Shown: positions 8,961-18,356, counted from the first letter of the stretch. The stretch is DNA of 60,651 nucleotides from an uncultured Prevotella sp. (GCA_900545525.1 UQZX01000018.1:1-60651); one strand, 5' to 3'. Numbers and translations are program-made. The notes: generated by a model not told the origin, from the sequence alone.

Positions 8961-9491
8961 CTATACCTGTATCAGGGTCTGTATGTCCGTGCCTTCGTCG
9001 AATATGCTCCTGCCGTTCAGGTTTTCGTTTACAAGTTCTATCAGGAAGTTTACATATATTTTCTTCGGCGAGAACTTGTTTACGAGATTGTATGCAGCCT
9101 TCATCGTTCCGCCCGTTGCAAGCAGGTCGTCGTGAAGAAGTATCACGTCGTTCTCGTTAATCGAGTCTTTGTGAATTTCTATCGTGTCCGTTCCATATTC
9201 CTTGGTGTAGCTCTCCTGTACCGTCTCAGCCGGCAGTTTTCCCGGTTTGCGGCAAAGTATCACGCCTGCACCGAGCCTTATTGCCAGTGCCGAAGATATT
9301 ACGAAACCGCGGCTTTCGATGCCTACAATCTTCGTTATGCCCTTGTCCTTGTACATTTCATAAAGCTCGTCCACCATTATCTTCAGGCATTCGGGGTCCT
9401 TGAAAAGAGTTGTCACGTCCCTGAACATTATTCCTTTCTGCGGAAAATCGGGGATACATCTTAGGTTCTTCAGTAATGTTTCGTTGTTCAT
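8961..9491 (-). CDS. apt: adenine phosphoribosyltransferase
   Basis: Purine salvage enzyme joining adenine and PRPP to give AMP. The PRPP-binding motif is VILLHDDLLATGGTM, and the N-terminal IPDFPQKGIMFRDVTTL is the standard APT signature. At 176 residues it has normal length. The gene lies between the two parS-like sites and is followed by a structured, gene-free stretch. Confidence 0.97.
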   Translation of the reverse strand: MNNETLLKNLRCIPDFPQKGIMFRDVTTLFKDPECLKIMVDELYEMYKDKGITKIVGIESRGFVISSALAIRLGAGVILCRKPGKLPAETVQESYTKEYGTDTIEIHKDSINENDVILLHDDLLATGGTMKAAYNLVNKFSPKKIYVNFLIELVNENLNGRSIFDEGTDIQTLIQV

Positions 9492-9653
9492 TTTTACTTG
9501 TTTTATTTTATTGTTTGTTATTCCTTGGCTGTTGCCTGCACCTCTTGTGTGCTTTAAAACATCTCTTCATACGGTGCTGCGAGGTTCGTATTTTATCCGG
9601 TTTGACCGCATTTTAATGTTTGTAAGTCGCTATGGTGCAGTCTGTTTGATTAC

Positions 9654-9677
9654 ATATTGTTTCACGTGAAACAATAT
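9654..9677. promoter_or_regulatory. parS-like ParB binding site 2
   Basis: A perfect 24-bp palindrome centred on TGTTTCACGTGAAACA at 9658-9673, identical in its 16-bp core to the site 1 kb away. It lies in the short gap between mnmG and apt, 7 bp past the mnmG stop. Confidence 0.87.
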
Positions 9678-9683
9678 ACTTGT

Positions 9684-11555
9684 CTATCTTCCGAGCATTA
9701 CGAGCATCACGTTTATGTCGCTCGGCGACACGCCGGGTATCCTGCTTGCCTGTGCCAGCGTCTCGGGGTCGATGCTTTTGAGCTTCTGCCGTGCTTCGGT
9801 GGAAAGCTGCCGCATGGCGGTATAGTCGAAACGTCCTCTTATCTTGATGTCTTCAAGACGGTGCATCTTTTCCGCCACCATCCTCTCACGCTCTATATAT
9901 CCCTTGTATTTCATCTTTATCTCCGCGGCTTCGGCAATCTCTTCCTTCCTTCCTTCCGGAGAACTGAGCAGTCCTTTCATGCCCGGAATAAATTCGGAAA
10001 TGTTGTCAAGGGTTATCTGCGGTCGCGATATAAGGTCTGCAACCTTGCATCCCTCGCGTAGCGGGGTGGTGCCGAGGCTCTCGAGAACGGTATTTATGTC
10101 CTTCGGCTTTACGGGCGTGGTGTTGCAGAAATGCTCTATTTTGGCGATTTCTTCTTTCTTCTCAATCCATTTGTCATATCGTCCGCGAGTGGCAAGTCCT
10201 ATATTGTATGCCCTCTCCGTAAGCCTTGCGTCGGCATCGTCCTGCCTTAAGAGTATGCGGTATTCGGCACGGCTCGTGAACATCCGGTAGGGTTCGTCCA
10301 CTCCCTTGGTGACAAGGTCGTCGATGAGAACGCCTATATACGACTCGTCGCGCCGCATCACGAACGGCTCTCCGCCGCCGCAGCGTATCGCCGCGTTCAC
10401 CCCTGCGACCAGTCCCTGTCCTCCTGCTTCTTCATATCCGGTGGTTCCGTTTACCTGTCCGGCAAAGAAAAGACCCTTTATTATCTTCGATTCGAGAGAA
10501 TGATAAAGCTGCGTCGGGTCGAAATAATCGTACTCTATGGCATATCCCGGACGGTAGACGCGGATGTCCCTGAATGCGGGAATCTTCCTGAGTGCATTTA
10601 TTTGCACGTCCATGGGCATGCTCGACGAGAAGCCGTTGAGATACATTTCGTTGGTGTCTTCTCCCTCGGGCTCAAGAAAAAGCGGGTGTTGTGGCTTGTC
10701 GGGAAACGTTACGAGCTTTGTCTCTATCGACGGGCAGTAACGCGGTCCGGTGCTTTGTATCTGACCGTTGAAAAGGGGCGAATCTGCCAGTCCGCTTCTC
10801 AAAGTGTCGTGTACATCTGTGTTTGTGTTGCAGGTCCAGCACGGCAGCTGCTTCAGCGTGCGTCTCCTGCCCATAAAGCTGAACTTGTGGAAGTCGCTTT
10901 CGCCCTCCTGTATCTCCATGTCCTCAAAGTGCACGCTGCGCCGGTCGATGCGTACCGGCGTGCCGGTCTTCATCCTTGCGCGGCGTATGCCGTGGCATGT
11001 GATACTTTCGGTGAGGTGCGGCACGGCGGGTTCGGATATCCTTCCGCCCGGAACCTGGCGGCGTCCTATGTGCATAAGTCCGTTAAGAAAGGTTCCTGCC
11101 GTTATGACTATGCTGCGTGCCCGAAGCTCCGCGCCCCAAATGGTTCTTATGCCCTTAGCCTCTCCCTGTTCCACTATCAGCTCGTCAGCCTGGTCCTGCC
11201 AGATGTCAAGGTTGGGCGTGCTGTCGAGCACCCGGCGCCATTCCCAGATGAACTTCTCGCGGTCGCACTGTGCCCTCGGGCTCCATACGGCGGGTCCTTT
11301 CGAGCGGTTGAGCATGCGGAACTGTATAGCCGTAGCGTCTGTGACAAGTGCCATGTTGCCTCCGAGGGCATCGATTTCGCGTACGATCTGCCCCTTCGCT
11401 ATTCCGCCAATTGCCGGATTACAGCTCATCTGGGCTATTTTGTTCATGTCCATGGTGACAAGGCAAGTCCTTGCACCCATGTTTGCGGCTGCCGTCGCAG
11501 CCTCGCAGCCGGCATGCCCGCCGCCTATCACCAGTACGTCGTATACCAGGTTCAT
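9684..11555 (-). CDS. mnmG: tRNA uridine-5-carboxymethylaminomethyl modification enzyme
   Basis: MnmG (GidA) acts with MnmE to modify the wobble uridine of several tRNAs. The FAD-binding Rossmann motif VIGGGHAGCEAATAAANMG starts at about residue 8. The MnmG signature GPRYCPSIETK and the second dinucleotide motif YEEAGGQGLVAGVNAA are present, as is the helical C-terminal domain. It has 623 residues, normal length. In many bacteria this gene lies close to the replication origin, which agrees with the two parS-like sites next to it. Confidence 0.98.
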   Translation of the reverse strand: MNLVYDVLVIGGGHAGCEAATAAANMGARTCLVTMDMNKIAQMSCNPAIGGIAKGQIVREIDALGGNMALVTDATAIQFRMLNRSKGPAVWSPRAQCDREKFIWEWRRVLDSTPNLDIWQDQADELIVEQGEAKGIRTIWGAELRARSIVITAGTFLNGLMHIGRRQVPGGRISEPAVPHLTESITCHGIRRARMKTGTPVRIDRRSVHFEDMEIQEGESDFHKFSFMGRRRTLKQLPCWTCNTNTDVHDTLRSGLADSPLFNGQIQSTGPRYCPSIETKLVTFPDKPQHPLFLEPEGEDTNEMYLNGFSSSMPMDVQINALRKIPAFRDIRVYRPGYAIEYDYFDPTQLYHSLESKIIKGLFFAGQVNGTTGYEEAGGQGLVAGVNAAIRCGGGEPFVMRRDESYIGVLIDDLVTKGVDEPYRMFTSRAEYRILLRQDDADARLTERAYNIGLATRGRYDKWIEKKEEIAKIEHFCNTTPVKPKDINTVLESLGTTPLREGCKVADLISRPQITLDNISEFIPGMKGLLSSPEGRKEEIAEAAEIKMKYKGYIERERMVAEKMHRLEDIKIRGRFDYTAMRQLSTEARQKLKSIDPETLAQASRIPGVSPSDINVMLVMLGR

Positions 11556-11649
11556 GTGTCTTTTACCTTTTTACTGTTTGCAAACGCCTTCCCGCCGCCT
11601 TGTCATGTGCCTGTTTGTCAATGTCAGGGAAGGCTCGGTCATTCAGCCG

Positions 11650-11683
11650 CAAAAGTAAGAATAAAAATTGAATTTTTAACAAA
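11650..11683 (-). promoter_or_regulatory. mnmG promoter
   Basis: On the minus strand TTTG (11683-11680) is followed after 22 bp by TACTTTTG (11657-11650), about 95 bp upstream of the mnmG ATG. It is back-to-back with the sdhC promoter. Confidence 0.6.
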
Positions 11684-11687
11684 ATAC

Positions 11688-11718
11688 TTTGATTTATCGC
11701 CGAAATGGAGTATATTTG
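11688..11718 (+). promoter_or_regulatory. sdhCAB promoter
   Basis: TTTG at 11688-11691 and TATATTTG at 11711-11718 are 19 bp apart, an excellent match to the Bacteroidetes promoter. The transcript would have a leader of about 110 nt before sdhC, in which I recognise no known riboswitch. Confidence 0.75.
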
Positions 11719-11836
11719 CACACCGCCGACGGTGCCACAATACTTATAATAAGGTATTATAGCATCCGTTCAGGTGTGTTTCAGGATGTTTAATATTATT
11801 AATTTTAACATTTAAATACCTAAATTTCAATCATTT

Positions 11837-12523
11837 ATGTGGTTATGTAATTCATCCATCGGAAGGAAAGTGGTGATGTCCGTTACCGGCATTGCGCTTA
11901 TCCTGTTCTTGACGTTCCACATGTCAATGAACGTTGTTGCTCTCATTTCAGGGGATGCCTACAACCTGATTTGCAAATTTCTCGGTGCCAACTGGTATGC
12001 CCTTGTGGCAACTCTCGGTCTGGCGGCGCTGACGGTTATTCACATTGTATATGCGTTCCTGCTTACAATGCAGAACCGCCGTGCGCGTGGAAATGAGCGT
12101 TATGCCGTTACCGTTAAGCCGGCAAAAGTGGAGTGGGCATCGCAGAACATGCTTGTGCTCGGCATCATTGTTGTGCTCGGTATCCTGCTTCATCTCTTCA
12201 ACTTCTGGTATAACATGATGTTTGCCGAACTCACACACATCGCCGTTCCCCATAATCCGGCAGACGGCTTTGCATACATCAAGGACACGTTCGCATGCCC
12301 CGTGTATGTTGTTCTTTACATTGTGTGGCTTGTGGCAATATGGTTCCACCTGTCTCACGGCTTCTGGAGTGCCATGCACACTCTCGGCTGGAACGGCAAG
12401 GTGTGGTTTAACCGTTGGAGAACGATAGGTCTTGTTTATACGACACTGCTTATGTTGGGCTTCCTCGTGGTTGTTCTTGCCTTCGCGTTCGGCATAGCTC
12501 CGAGCCTGTGCTGTGCAGCCTGA
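11837..12523 (+). CDS. sdhC: succinate dehydrogenase/fumarate reductase cytochrome b subunit
   Basis: Membrane anchor of the succinate:quinone oxidoreductase, carrying haem b and the quinone site. The 228-residue protein has five membrane segments with conserved histidines (TFHMSMN near residue 32, VIHIVYAF near 76, LLHLFNFW near 121 and FHLSHGFWSAMHTLGW near 175), as in the single-subunit diheme type of Bacteroidetes and epsilonproteobacteria. In anaerobic Bacteroidales this complex mainly reduces fumarate to succinate with menaquinol. It is the first gene of sdhCAB. Confidence 0.95.
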   Translation: MWLCNSSIGRKVVMSVTGIALILFLTFHMSMNVVALISGDAYNLICKFLGANWYALVATLGLAALTVIHIVYAFLLTMQNRRARGNERYAVTVKPAKVEWASQNMLVLGIIVVLGILLHLFNFWYNMMFAELTHIAVPHNPADGFAYIKDTFACPVYVVLYIVWLVAIWFHLSHGFWSAMHTLGWNGKVWFNRWRTIGLVYTTLLMLGFLVVVLAFAFGIAPSLCCAA

Positions 12524-12648
12524 TGTTCAGGAAAAGGCTTTTTGTTGTATAGAGTTATCAAGTATTAAGAAATGAAAGCCTGTGAGGCACGGTGCGGCAT
12601 ATCGCCGGCGGAACATTGCGGAGCAGGCTGTTTAAATACAAAAAAATC

Positions 12649-14631
12649 ATGGCAAAGACATTAAATTCCAGAATACCGGAGGGTCCGGTAGCCGAAAAAT
12701 GGACCAACTATAAAGCTCACCAGCGCCTGGTGAACCCCAAAAACAAACTAAAGCTCGACGTTATCGTTGTCGGAACGGGTTTGGCAGGTGCTTCTGCCGC
12801 CGCTTCTCTCGGCGAGATGGGCTTCAACGTATATAACTTCTGCATACAGGATTCGCCCCGCCGTGCACACTCCATCGCTGCACAGGGCGGTATCAATGCG
12901 GCTAAGAACTACCAGAACGACGGCGACTCGGTTTACCGTCTGTTCTACGACACAGTGAAGGGAGGCGACTACCGTGCACGTGAGGCAAACGTATACCGCC
13001 TTGCAGAGGTGTCGAACGACATCATCGACCAGTGCGTGGCACAGGGTGTGCCCTTCGCACGTGAGTACGGCGGCATGCTTGCAAACCGCTCTTTCGGAGG
13101 CGCACAGGTATCCCGTACATTCTATGCAAAGGGTCAGACGGGGCAGCAGTTGCTGCTCGGCGCATACTCTTCGCTCAGCGCACAGGTAAACGCAGGCAAG
13201 GTGAAGCTCTACACGCGTTATGAAATGGAAGACGTGGTTATCGTGGACGGCCGTGCACGGGGCATCATCGCAAAGAACCTCGTGACGGGCAAGCTGGAGC
13301 GTTTCAGCGCCAACGCCGTTGTAATTGCTACCGGCGGATACGGCAATGCCTACTTCCTTTCAACCAACGCCATGGGCTGTAACTGTACGGCTGCCGTACA
13401 GTGCTACCGCAAGGGAGCATATTTCGCAAACCCCTCTTACGTGCAGATACACCCCACATGTATCCCCGTGCACGGTGACAAGCAGTCCAAGCTGACCCTT
13501 ATGTCAGAGTCTCTGCGCAACGACGGCCGTATATGGGTGCCCAAGAAGCTTGAAGACGCGAAGAAACTGCAGGCTGGCGAGATTAAAGGCTCCGACATTC
13601 CGGAGGAGGACCGTGACTACTATCTGGAGCGCAGGTATCCTGCTTTCGGCAATCTTGTGCCCCGTGACGTTGCCAGCCGTGCTGCAAAGGAGCGCTGCGA
13701 CAAGGGATACGGTGTCAATAACACAGGTCTTGCCGTGTTCCTCGACTTCTCAGAGAGTATCGAGCGTCTCGGCATAGACGTTGTATTGCAGCGTTATGGC
13801 AACCTCTTCGACATGTACGAGGAGATTACGGACGTTAATCCGGGCGAGTTCGCAAACGAGATTAACGGCGTGAAGTACTACAACCCGATGATGATATTCC
13901 CCGCAATACACTATACTATGGGTGGTATATGGGTTGACTATGAGCTTCAGACCACAATAACAGGACTGTTCGCAATCGGCGAGTGCAACTTCTCCGACCA
14001 CGGAGCGAACCGTCTCGGCGCTTCCGCACTTATGCAGGGACTTGCCGACGGATACTTCGTTCTGCCTTACACAATACAGAACTATCTTGCCGACCAGGAC
14101 GTATGGCCGCGTCTTTCCACTGACCTGCCCGAGTTTGAGGCGGCAGAAAAGGCTGTCGAGGCTGAGATGGACCGCCTCATGAACATCAAGGGCAAGCGCT
14201 CGGTTGACTCTATTCACAAGGAACTCGGTCATATAATGTGGGAGCATGTAGGCATGGGACGTACCAAGGAAGGTCTTGAAGAAGGTCTTAGGATGCTGAA
14301 GGCTCTGCGCAAGGAGTTTGACACCAACCTCTTTGTACCGGGCACGAAGGAAGGTCTGAACGTTGAGCTTGACAAGGCAATCCATCTCCGCGACTTCATC
14401 ATCATGGGCGAGCTGGTGGCTTACGATGCACTGCACCGCGAGGAGAGCTGCGGCGGACACTTCCGTGAGGAGCACCAGACGGAAGAAGGAGAGGCTAAGC
14501 GTGACGACGAGAACTTCTTCTACGTAGGCTGCTGGGAGTATCAGGGCAGTGACGACAAGGCACCCGAACTCATCAAGGAACCGCTTGAGTACGAGGCTAT
14601 AAAGGTACAGACACGTAATTATAAGAACTAA
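12649..14631 (+). CDS. sdhA: succinate dehydrogenase/fumarate reductase flavoprotein subunit
   Basis: Catalytic subunit with covalently bound FAD. The FAD-binding motif VVGTGLAGASAAASLGEMG lies at about residues 38-56, the flavinylated His in RRAHSIAAQGGINAA, and the substrate region in GGIWVDYELQTTITGLFAIGE. The gene could be read from an upstream GTG at 12592, but the ATG at 12649 (MAKTLNSRIPEG) gives the normal 660-residue length and fits the family start. It lies 125 bp after sdhC and 17 bp before sdhB. Confidence 0.97.
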   Translation: MAKTLNSRIPEGPVAEKWTNYKAHQRLVNPKNKLKLDVIVVGTGLAGASAAASLGEMGFNVYNFCIQDSPRRAHSIAAQGGINAAKNYQNDGDSVYRLFYDTVKGGDYRAREANVYRLAEVSNDIIDQCVAQGVPFAREYGGMLANRSFGGAQVSRTFYAKGQTGQQLLLGAYSSLSAQVNAGKVKLYTRYEMEDVVIVDGRARGIIAKNLVTGKLERFSANAVVIATGGYGNAYFLSTNAMGCNCTAAVQCYRKGAYFANPSYVQIHPTCIPVHGDKQSKLTLMSESLRNDGRIWVPKKLEDAKKLQAGEIKGSDIPEEDRDYYLERRYPAFGNLVPRDVASRAAKERCDKGYGVNNTGLAVFLDFSESIERLGIDVVLQRYGNLFDMYEEITDVNPGEFANEINGVKYYNPMMIFPAIHYTMGGIWVDYELQTTITGLFAIGECNFSDHGANRLGASALMQGLADGYFVLPYTIQNYLADQDVWPRLSTDLPEFEAAEKAVEAEMDRLMNIKGKRSVDSIHKELGHIMWEHVGMGRTKEGLEEGLRMLKALRKEFDTNLFVPGTKEGLNVELDKAIHLRDFIIMGELVAYDALHREESCGGHFREEHQTEEGEAKRDDENFFYVGCWEYQGSDDKAPELIKEPLEYEAIKVQTRNYKN

Positions 14632-14648
14632 TAAAAAACTGCAATATC

Positions 14649-15404
14649 ATGGCAAAGAATATAAGTTTCACATTGAAGTACTGGAAGCAGAACGGTCCGA
14701 GAGAGAAAGGACACTTCGATACACGCGAGATGAAGAACATCCCTGACGACACTTCATTCCTCGAAATGCTCGACATTCTGAATGAAGAGCTTATCAGCGA
14801 GGGCAAGGAACCGTTCGTGTTCGACCACGACTGCCGCGAGGGTATATGCGGCATGTGCTCGCTGTACATCAACGGACATCCCCACGGACCGGCAACCGGA
14901 GCCACCACATGCCAGCTCTATATGCGCCGCTTCAACGACGGCGACGTTATAACGGTTGAGCCGTGGCGTTCTGCCGCATATCCCGTGATAAAGGACTGTA
15001 TGGTCGACCGCGGTGCGTTCGACAAGATTATACAGGCTGGCGGATACACCACAATACGCACCGGACAGGCTCAGGATGCCAATGCCATACTCATTCCGAA
15101 GGAGGCTGCTGACGAGGCGATGGACTGCGCCACATGTATCGGTTGCGGAGCTTGCGTCGCTGCATGCAAGAACGGCTCTGCAATGCTTTTCGTAAGCTCC
15201 AAGGTGAGCCAGCTCGCGCTTCTCCCGCAGGGTCGTCCCGAGGCTGCGAAGCGTGCTAAGGCGATGATTATGAAGATGGAAGAGCTTGGCTTCGGCAACT
15301 GCACCAACACCCGTGCATGCGAGGCTGAGTGCCCCAAGAACGAGTCGATTTCCAACATTGCACGCCTGAACCGTGAGTTCATAAAGGCTAAGTTGGCTGA
15401 CTGA
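14649..15404 (+). CDS. sdhB: succinate dehydrogenase/fumarate reductase iron-sulfur subunit
   Basis: Electron-transfer subunit of the complex. The [2Fe-2S] ligands are in CREGICGMCSL and the following TTCQL. The second domain has CIGCGACVAAC for a [4Fe-4S] cluster and, further on, CTNTRACEAECPKNES for the remaining cluster. The 251-residue length and divergent motif spacing match the Bacteroidetes form. It ends the operon and a strong terminator follows within 15 bp. Confidence 0.97.
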   Translation: MAKNISFTLKYWKQNGPREKGHFDTREMKNIPDDTSFLEMLDILNEELISEGKEPFVFDHDCREGICGMCSLYINGHPHGPATGATTCQLYMRRFNDGDVITVEPWRSAAYPVIKDCMVDRGAFDKIIQAGGYTTIRTGQAQDANAILIPKEAADEAMDCATCIGCGACVAACKNGSAMLFVSSKVSQLALLPQGRPEAAKRAKAMIMKMEELGFGNCTNTRACEAECPKNESISNIARLNREFIKAKLAD

Positions 15405-15414
15405 TAACTTCTTT

Positions 15415-15453
15415 AAACGGGATATGTCACGGTGAGGCATATCCCGTTTTTTT
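15415..15453 (+). terminator. Rho-independent terminator after sdhB
   Basis: AAACGGGATATG (15415-15426) pairs perfectly with CATATCCCGTTT (15438-15449), an 11-nt loop between them, and a T-run follows at 15447-15453. This is the clearest classical terminator in the window. Confidence 0.9.
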
Positions 15454-15488
15454 CTTTTTACTTCTCTTATACCTTAATATTTATTACA

Positions 15489-16052
15489 ATGAAAGATATG
15501 AAAAGCTTAAAGTTAAAATTTATTACGGCGTTTCTAATGCTTATTGGAAGTGTCCCGGTGCTTTCTCAGAATTACGTGGCACTTAATACAAACAGCCGCG
15601 TAAGAACCCGTCCTACGGTGAAGTCTGATGCCGTGGAGGGTCAGTGGGGCAGTCTTCTGCTGTCCAAGGGTGAGGTTCACCGTGTTATCGGAGAGTCGGG
15701 CGACTGGTATCATATCGTCATATCGGGCTTCAACAACACCAAGGGATATGTCATGAAGAAGTTCTGCATGTCAGCTTGCGGCAAGCTCCCGGATGTCCTT
15801 CCAGCAGCTGAAGGTGAGCGGACGGTTACCGTGACGAAAGACAATGACGGCACCTTCTGGCTTAAATATCAGTATGATGACGGCAGGGTGCCTGTCAGGG
15901 GCGTGTGGCAGAACGGCATACTTCTGTTCCCGTATACTATGAAACAGATGTTTGGAGCAGACTATGCAGGCAATGACTATATGGACATTGCGGCATCTTA
16001 TGTGGTCATTGACGGCAAAGTGTATGCAAAGGAGTATACGCGTACCGACTAA
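15489..16052 (+). CDS. secreted SH3-domain protein, function unknown
   Basis: A 187-residue protein with an N-terminal signal peptide (LKFITAFLMLIGSVPVLSQ) and a bacterial SH3-like domain at about residues 30-90, recognised by NSRVRTRPTVKSD and GDWYHIVISG. Such domains usually bind cell-wall peptides. The C-terminal half has no family I recognise. I chose the ATG at 15489 because upstream codons from 15432 run through the sdhB terminator; an ATG three codons on (15498) is equally possible. It is followed by a gap and a converging gene. Confidence 0.7.
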   Translation: MKDMKSLKLKFITAFLMLIGSVPVLSQNYVALNTNSRVRTRPTVKSDAVEGQWGSLLLSKGEVHRVIGESGDWYHIVISGFNNTKGYVMKKFCMSACGKLPDVLPAAEGERTVTVTKDNDGTFWLKYQYDDGRVPVRGVWQNGILLFPYTMKQMFGADYAGNDYMDIAASYVVIDGKVYAKEYTRTD

Positions 16053-16197
16053 TCCCTATTTTTTGCATTTGTACAGGATTTTTACTTTATCATGCGGAAA
16101 TGCCTGTCCGAATACGTAAAGGCAGCTCAGGACGGCTGTAAACGCGTTTTACGACAGTTGTGGCATGATGTTTTATAAGCTGAGAATAAAAGAAAAC

Positions 16198-16234
16198 TTC
16201 CCCTTCCGGTCTTTTTGGGACCGGAAAGAGGAAG
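16198..16234. terminator. possible bidirectional terminator between converging genes
   Basis: CTTCCCCTTCCGGTC can pair with GACCGGAAAGAGGAAG allowing one small bulge. It lies between the SH3 gene and the converging lipoprotein gene. T-runs are weak, so this is a moderate call. Confidence 0.45.
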
Positions 16235-16291
16235 AACCCATAAGATTTTTAATAAAGGGAATTTAAATGTTATCTTTGTTTTTGAGAAGTA

Positions 16292-17248
16292 TCAGAACTT
16301 AAATCCTAATGATATTCCTACATGTTCGGCTTTGTATTTTTCCTTTTCGTAGAAGTCATAGTCAGGATATCCCTTGAATTTCTGCAATGTATATTGCAGT
16401 GCTATGTCGAACCAGCCGAAGCTGTAGCCTATTGACGGCGATACATACAGTCCGGGGTCTATGTCAGGGCTAAGGTCTGTCTCGCAGCTCCTTCCTACTT
16501 TGCAGTCTATGAAAAGTGAGTTCTTGTACGGAGAAAAACTGTATCTGCCATGGGCGAATATTGGAACGAAGAAACCTTCCAGCTCCCCATTGTAGTTTAC
16601 TCCCGAGCCTATGCCGACATACCAGTGCGGGTCCAGTTGGTATCCGAAGCTCAGAACAGCCTCTCCGAAGCCGGATTCGCCTTCGTGCCGGTAAGCATAG
16701 TCATTGCAGCATTCAATGTTTGCATATCCTCCGGAGAGGTTCAGATAAGCCGTGATGCCCGTACGGCGCATTCCAGAAGATATGCCGTCAGATATTTGCG
16801 GCTTGTATTTGACAGCCTTTATGGCTGTTATATCCGCTTTTATCTTGCTCCCTCTGAATACAGGATTGCACCATACCGAGTCGCTGAGCGACCTGAAGTT
16901 GGTATATGTTGCTGGTCGTCCGCTTACTGTTATGGACTTTACTTTGCTGCCGAAGAGCGTACGTTTCTTTTCTATCACGAATTGCGGCTCAAGCAGGATG
17001 TCAGCGTTTCCGCCATTCTTTTTCAATGCCTCGTTTTCTGCAGCCTGCTTTATATTTGACATTCCGCCGCGCTGTATCGCTTTAGACGGTTCCATTGTGT
17101 AGCTTATGCGGTCAGCCACTTTCAAGTCGGCTGCCGTGGCGTTGTATTGAGCCGAGGCTATATCTGCCGTGCCTGCTGTTTTTGTCAGAGTGTCACACGA
17201 AGACAGCAATATTCCGGCAAATGCCGTTGTCATCAAATATTTGTGCAT
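16292..17248 (-). CDS. lipoprotein with C-terminal beta-barrel-like domain, paralogue of its neighbour
   Basis: About 318 residues. A lipoprotein signal peptide ends in the lipobox GILLSSC, so it is likely lipid-anchored. Residues ~20-145 are clearly homologous to the whole next gene (shared NPVFRG, SLSDSVW, VKSITVSGRPA, AENEALKKNGGNADILLEPQ). Beyond that, residues ~150-318 show alternating hydrophobic strands with GxG turns (LSGGYANIECC, AVLSFGYQLDPHWYVGIGSG) and end in GISLGFKF, like an outer-membrane beta-barrel. Function unknown. An ATG three codons upstream (17257) is also possible. Confidence 0.75.
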   Translation of the reverse strand: MHKYLMTTAFAGILLSSCDTLTKTAGTADIASAQYNATAADLKVADRISYTMEPSKAIQRGGMSNIKQAAENEALKKNGGNADILLEPQFVIEKKRTLFGSKVKSITVSGRPATYTNFRSLSDSVWCNPVFRGSKIKADITAIKAVKYKPQISDGISSGMRRTGITAYLNLSGGYANIECCNDYAYRHEGESGFGEAVLSFGYQLDPHWYVGIGSGVNYNGELEGFFVPIFAHGRYSFSPYKNSLFIDCKVGRSCETDLSPDIDPGLYVSPSIGYSFGWFDIALQYTLQKFKGYPDYDFYEKEKYKAEHVGISLGFKF

Positions 17249-17260
17249 GGTGTCCACGTC

Positions 17261-17725
17261 TTATTTTCCCATCAGTCCCTTAAGCAGTCCGCTTGTGCCT
17301 TTCTTTGTATTGTCCTTGTATAATCCACGGAATACCGGGTTGCACCACACAGAGTCGTTAAGAGAATGGAAATTAGTGAATTTTGCAGGACGTCCTGAAA
17401 CCGTTATCGACTTAACCTTTTTAAAAAAGAAGTAGTTAGTCTTCTCTACCACATATTCCGGTTCAACCAGCAGGTCTGCATTTCCACCCATTTTCGCGAG
17501 AGCTTCATTCTCTGCAGCCAGTTTCACATTTGCCATGCCGCCTCTGCGTACAGCCTTTGAAGGAGACATTGTGTAGCTTATGCGCTGCGGCATAACCTCG
17601 AGGTCTGCTACGGTCGATGACAGCAATGAAGATGGGACATTGGCTGTTGTTGCAGTTTTTGTTACCGTTGTGCACGATGCAGCCATTATTGCTGCCATTC
17701 CGAATAGTAAAATTGTCTTTTTCAT
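17261..17725 (-). CDS. lipoprotein, short paralogue of the downstream gene
   Basis: A 154-residue lipoprotein: signal peptide MKKTILLFGMAAIMAASC with a lipobox cysteine at residue 18. The body matches the first half of the neighbour but stops after NPVFRG with a short Gly/Lys tail, so it lacks the barrel-like part. The pair is on one strand, 12 bp apart at most, and should be co-transcribed. I recognise no characterised relative; the internal TVSGRPAKFTNFHSLNDSV motif is the best handle for a search. Confidence 0.75.
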   Translation of the reverse strand: MKKTILLFGMAAIMAASCTTVTKTATTANVPSSLLSSTVADLEVMPQRISYTMSPSKAVRRGGMANVKLAAENEALAKMGGNADLLVEPEYVVEKTNYFFFKKVKSITVSGRPAKFTNFHSLNDSVWCNPVFRGLYKDNTKKGTSGLLKGLMGK

Positions 17726-17830
17726 AAATGATAAATTATTTTAAAAGAGAGGGCTTGTTGGGTTATGCCGACGACACGGGCTTGCCCCCGTTTGACCTTA
17801 TGCCGCGACGTTATTTACTTTGTTTTTGTG

Positions 17831-17838
17831 CAAAAGTA
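17831..17838 (-). promoter_or_regulatory. -7 box for the lipoprotein pair
   Basis: The minus strand reads TACTTTTG, about 105 bp upstream of the ATG at 17725. No clear -33 element at proper distance. Confidence 0.45.
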
Positions 17839-18270
17839 ACTAAAATTGCATGTGTTTTTTACCCCCCCGATTTTTATAAAACATTAACTAAAACGTGATA
17901 AAAGTTGTATATTTTTTATATTTATTGCACTTTTCAGGAGCTATAAATAGGCTTTTGAATGGAAAATGAATGATGACAGCCGTCCGTGGTTTTTATTAAA
18001 TACGACGTTATGGTATTCTTTGTTTAAAGGCATGTCTGATAAACACGAATTCTATGGCTTATATAAGCCGCCTCCATTTCTTATCTTGAAAAGTATATGC
18101 TGCTATGAAGGTGCCATATACTGATAATATTCTGCTTGTCCATCTGACACGTCATTTATGTTTACTGGACAAGACGTGCGTGTTTTTTCCTTTTATAAAG
18201 GAGGTGCAGGGGTGGCTTGCAATATGATGAGGAATATTCTTTCGGAAAGCCCATGTTAACTTACTGACAG

Positions 18271-18356
18271 TCAGGATGATACCTTTTAGGGCGCGAAAGA
18301 CGGCATTTCAGCCTCTAAAAGGCGGCATATCAGGAGCTGAAATGCCGCCTTTTACA
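18271..18356 (+). repeat. modular ~90-bp intergenic element, copy B
   Basis: Leader GATGATACCTTTTAGG then units AAAGACGGCATTTCAGCCTCT, AAAAGGCGGCATATCAG... and AAATGCCGCC. Two alternative perfect 12-bp stems exclude each other: 18317-18328 with 18342-18353, or 18301-18312 with 18336-18347. Confidence 0.8.

Noticed and set aside
17860..17872. C7 homopolymer as a phase-variation switch
   Set aside because: It lies in a gene-free stretch more than 100 bp from the nearest start codon and upstream of the likely promoter.
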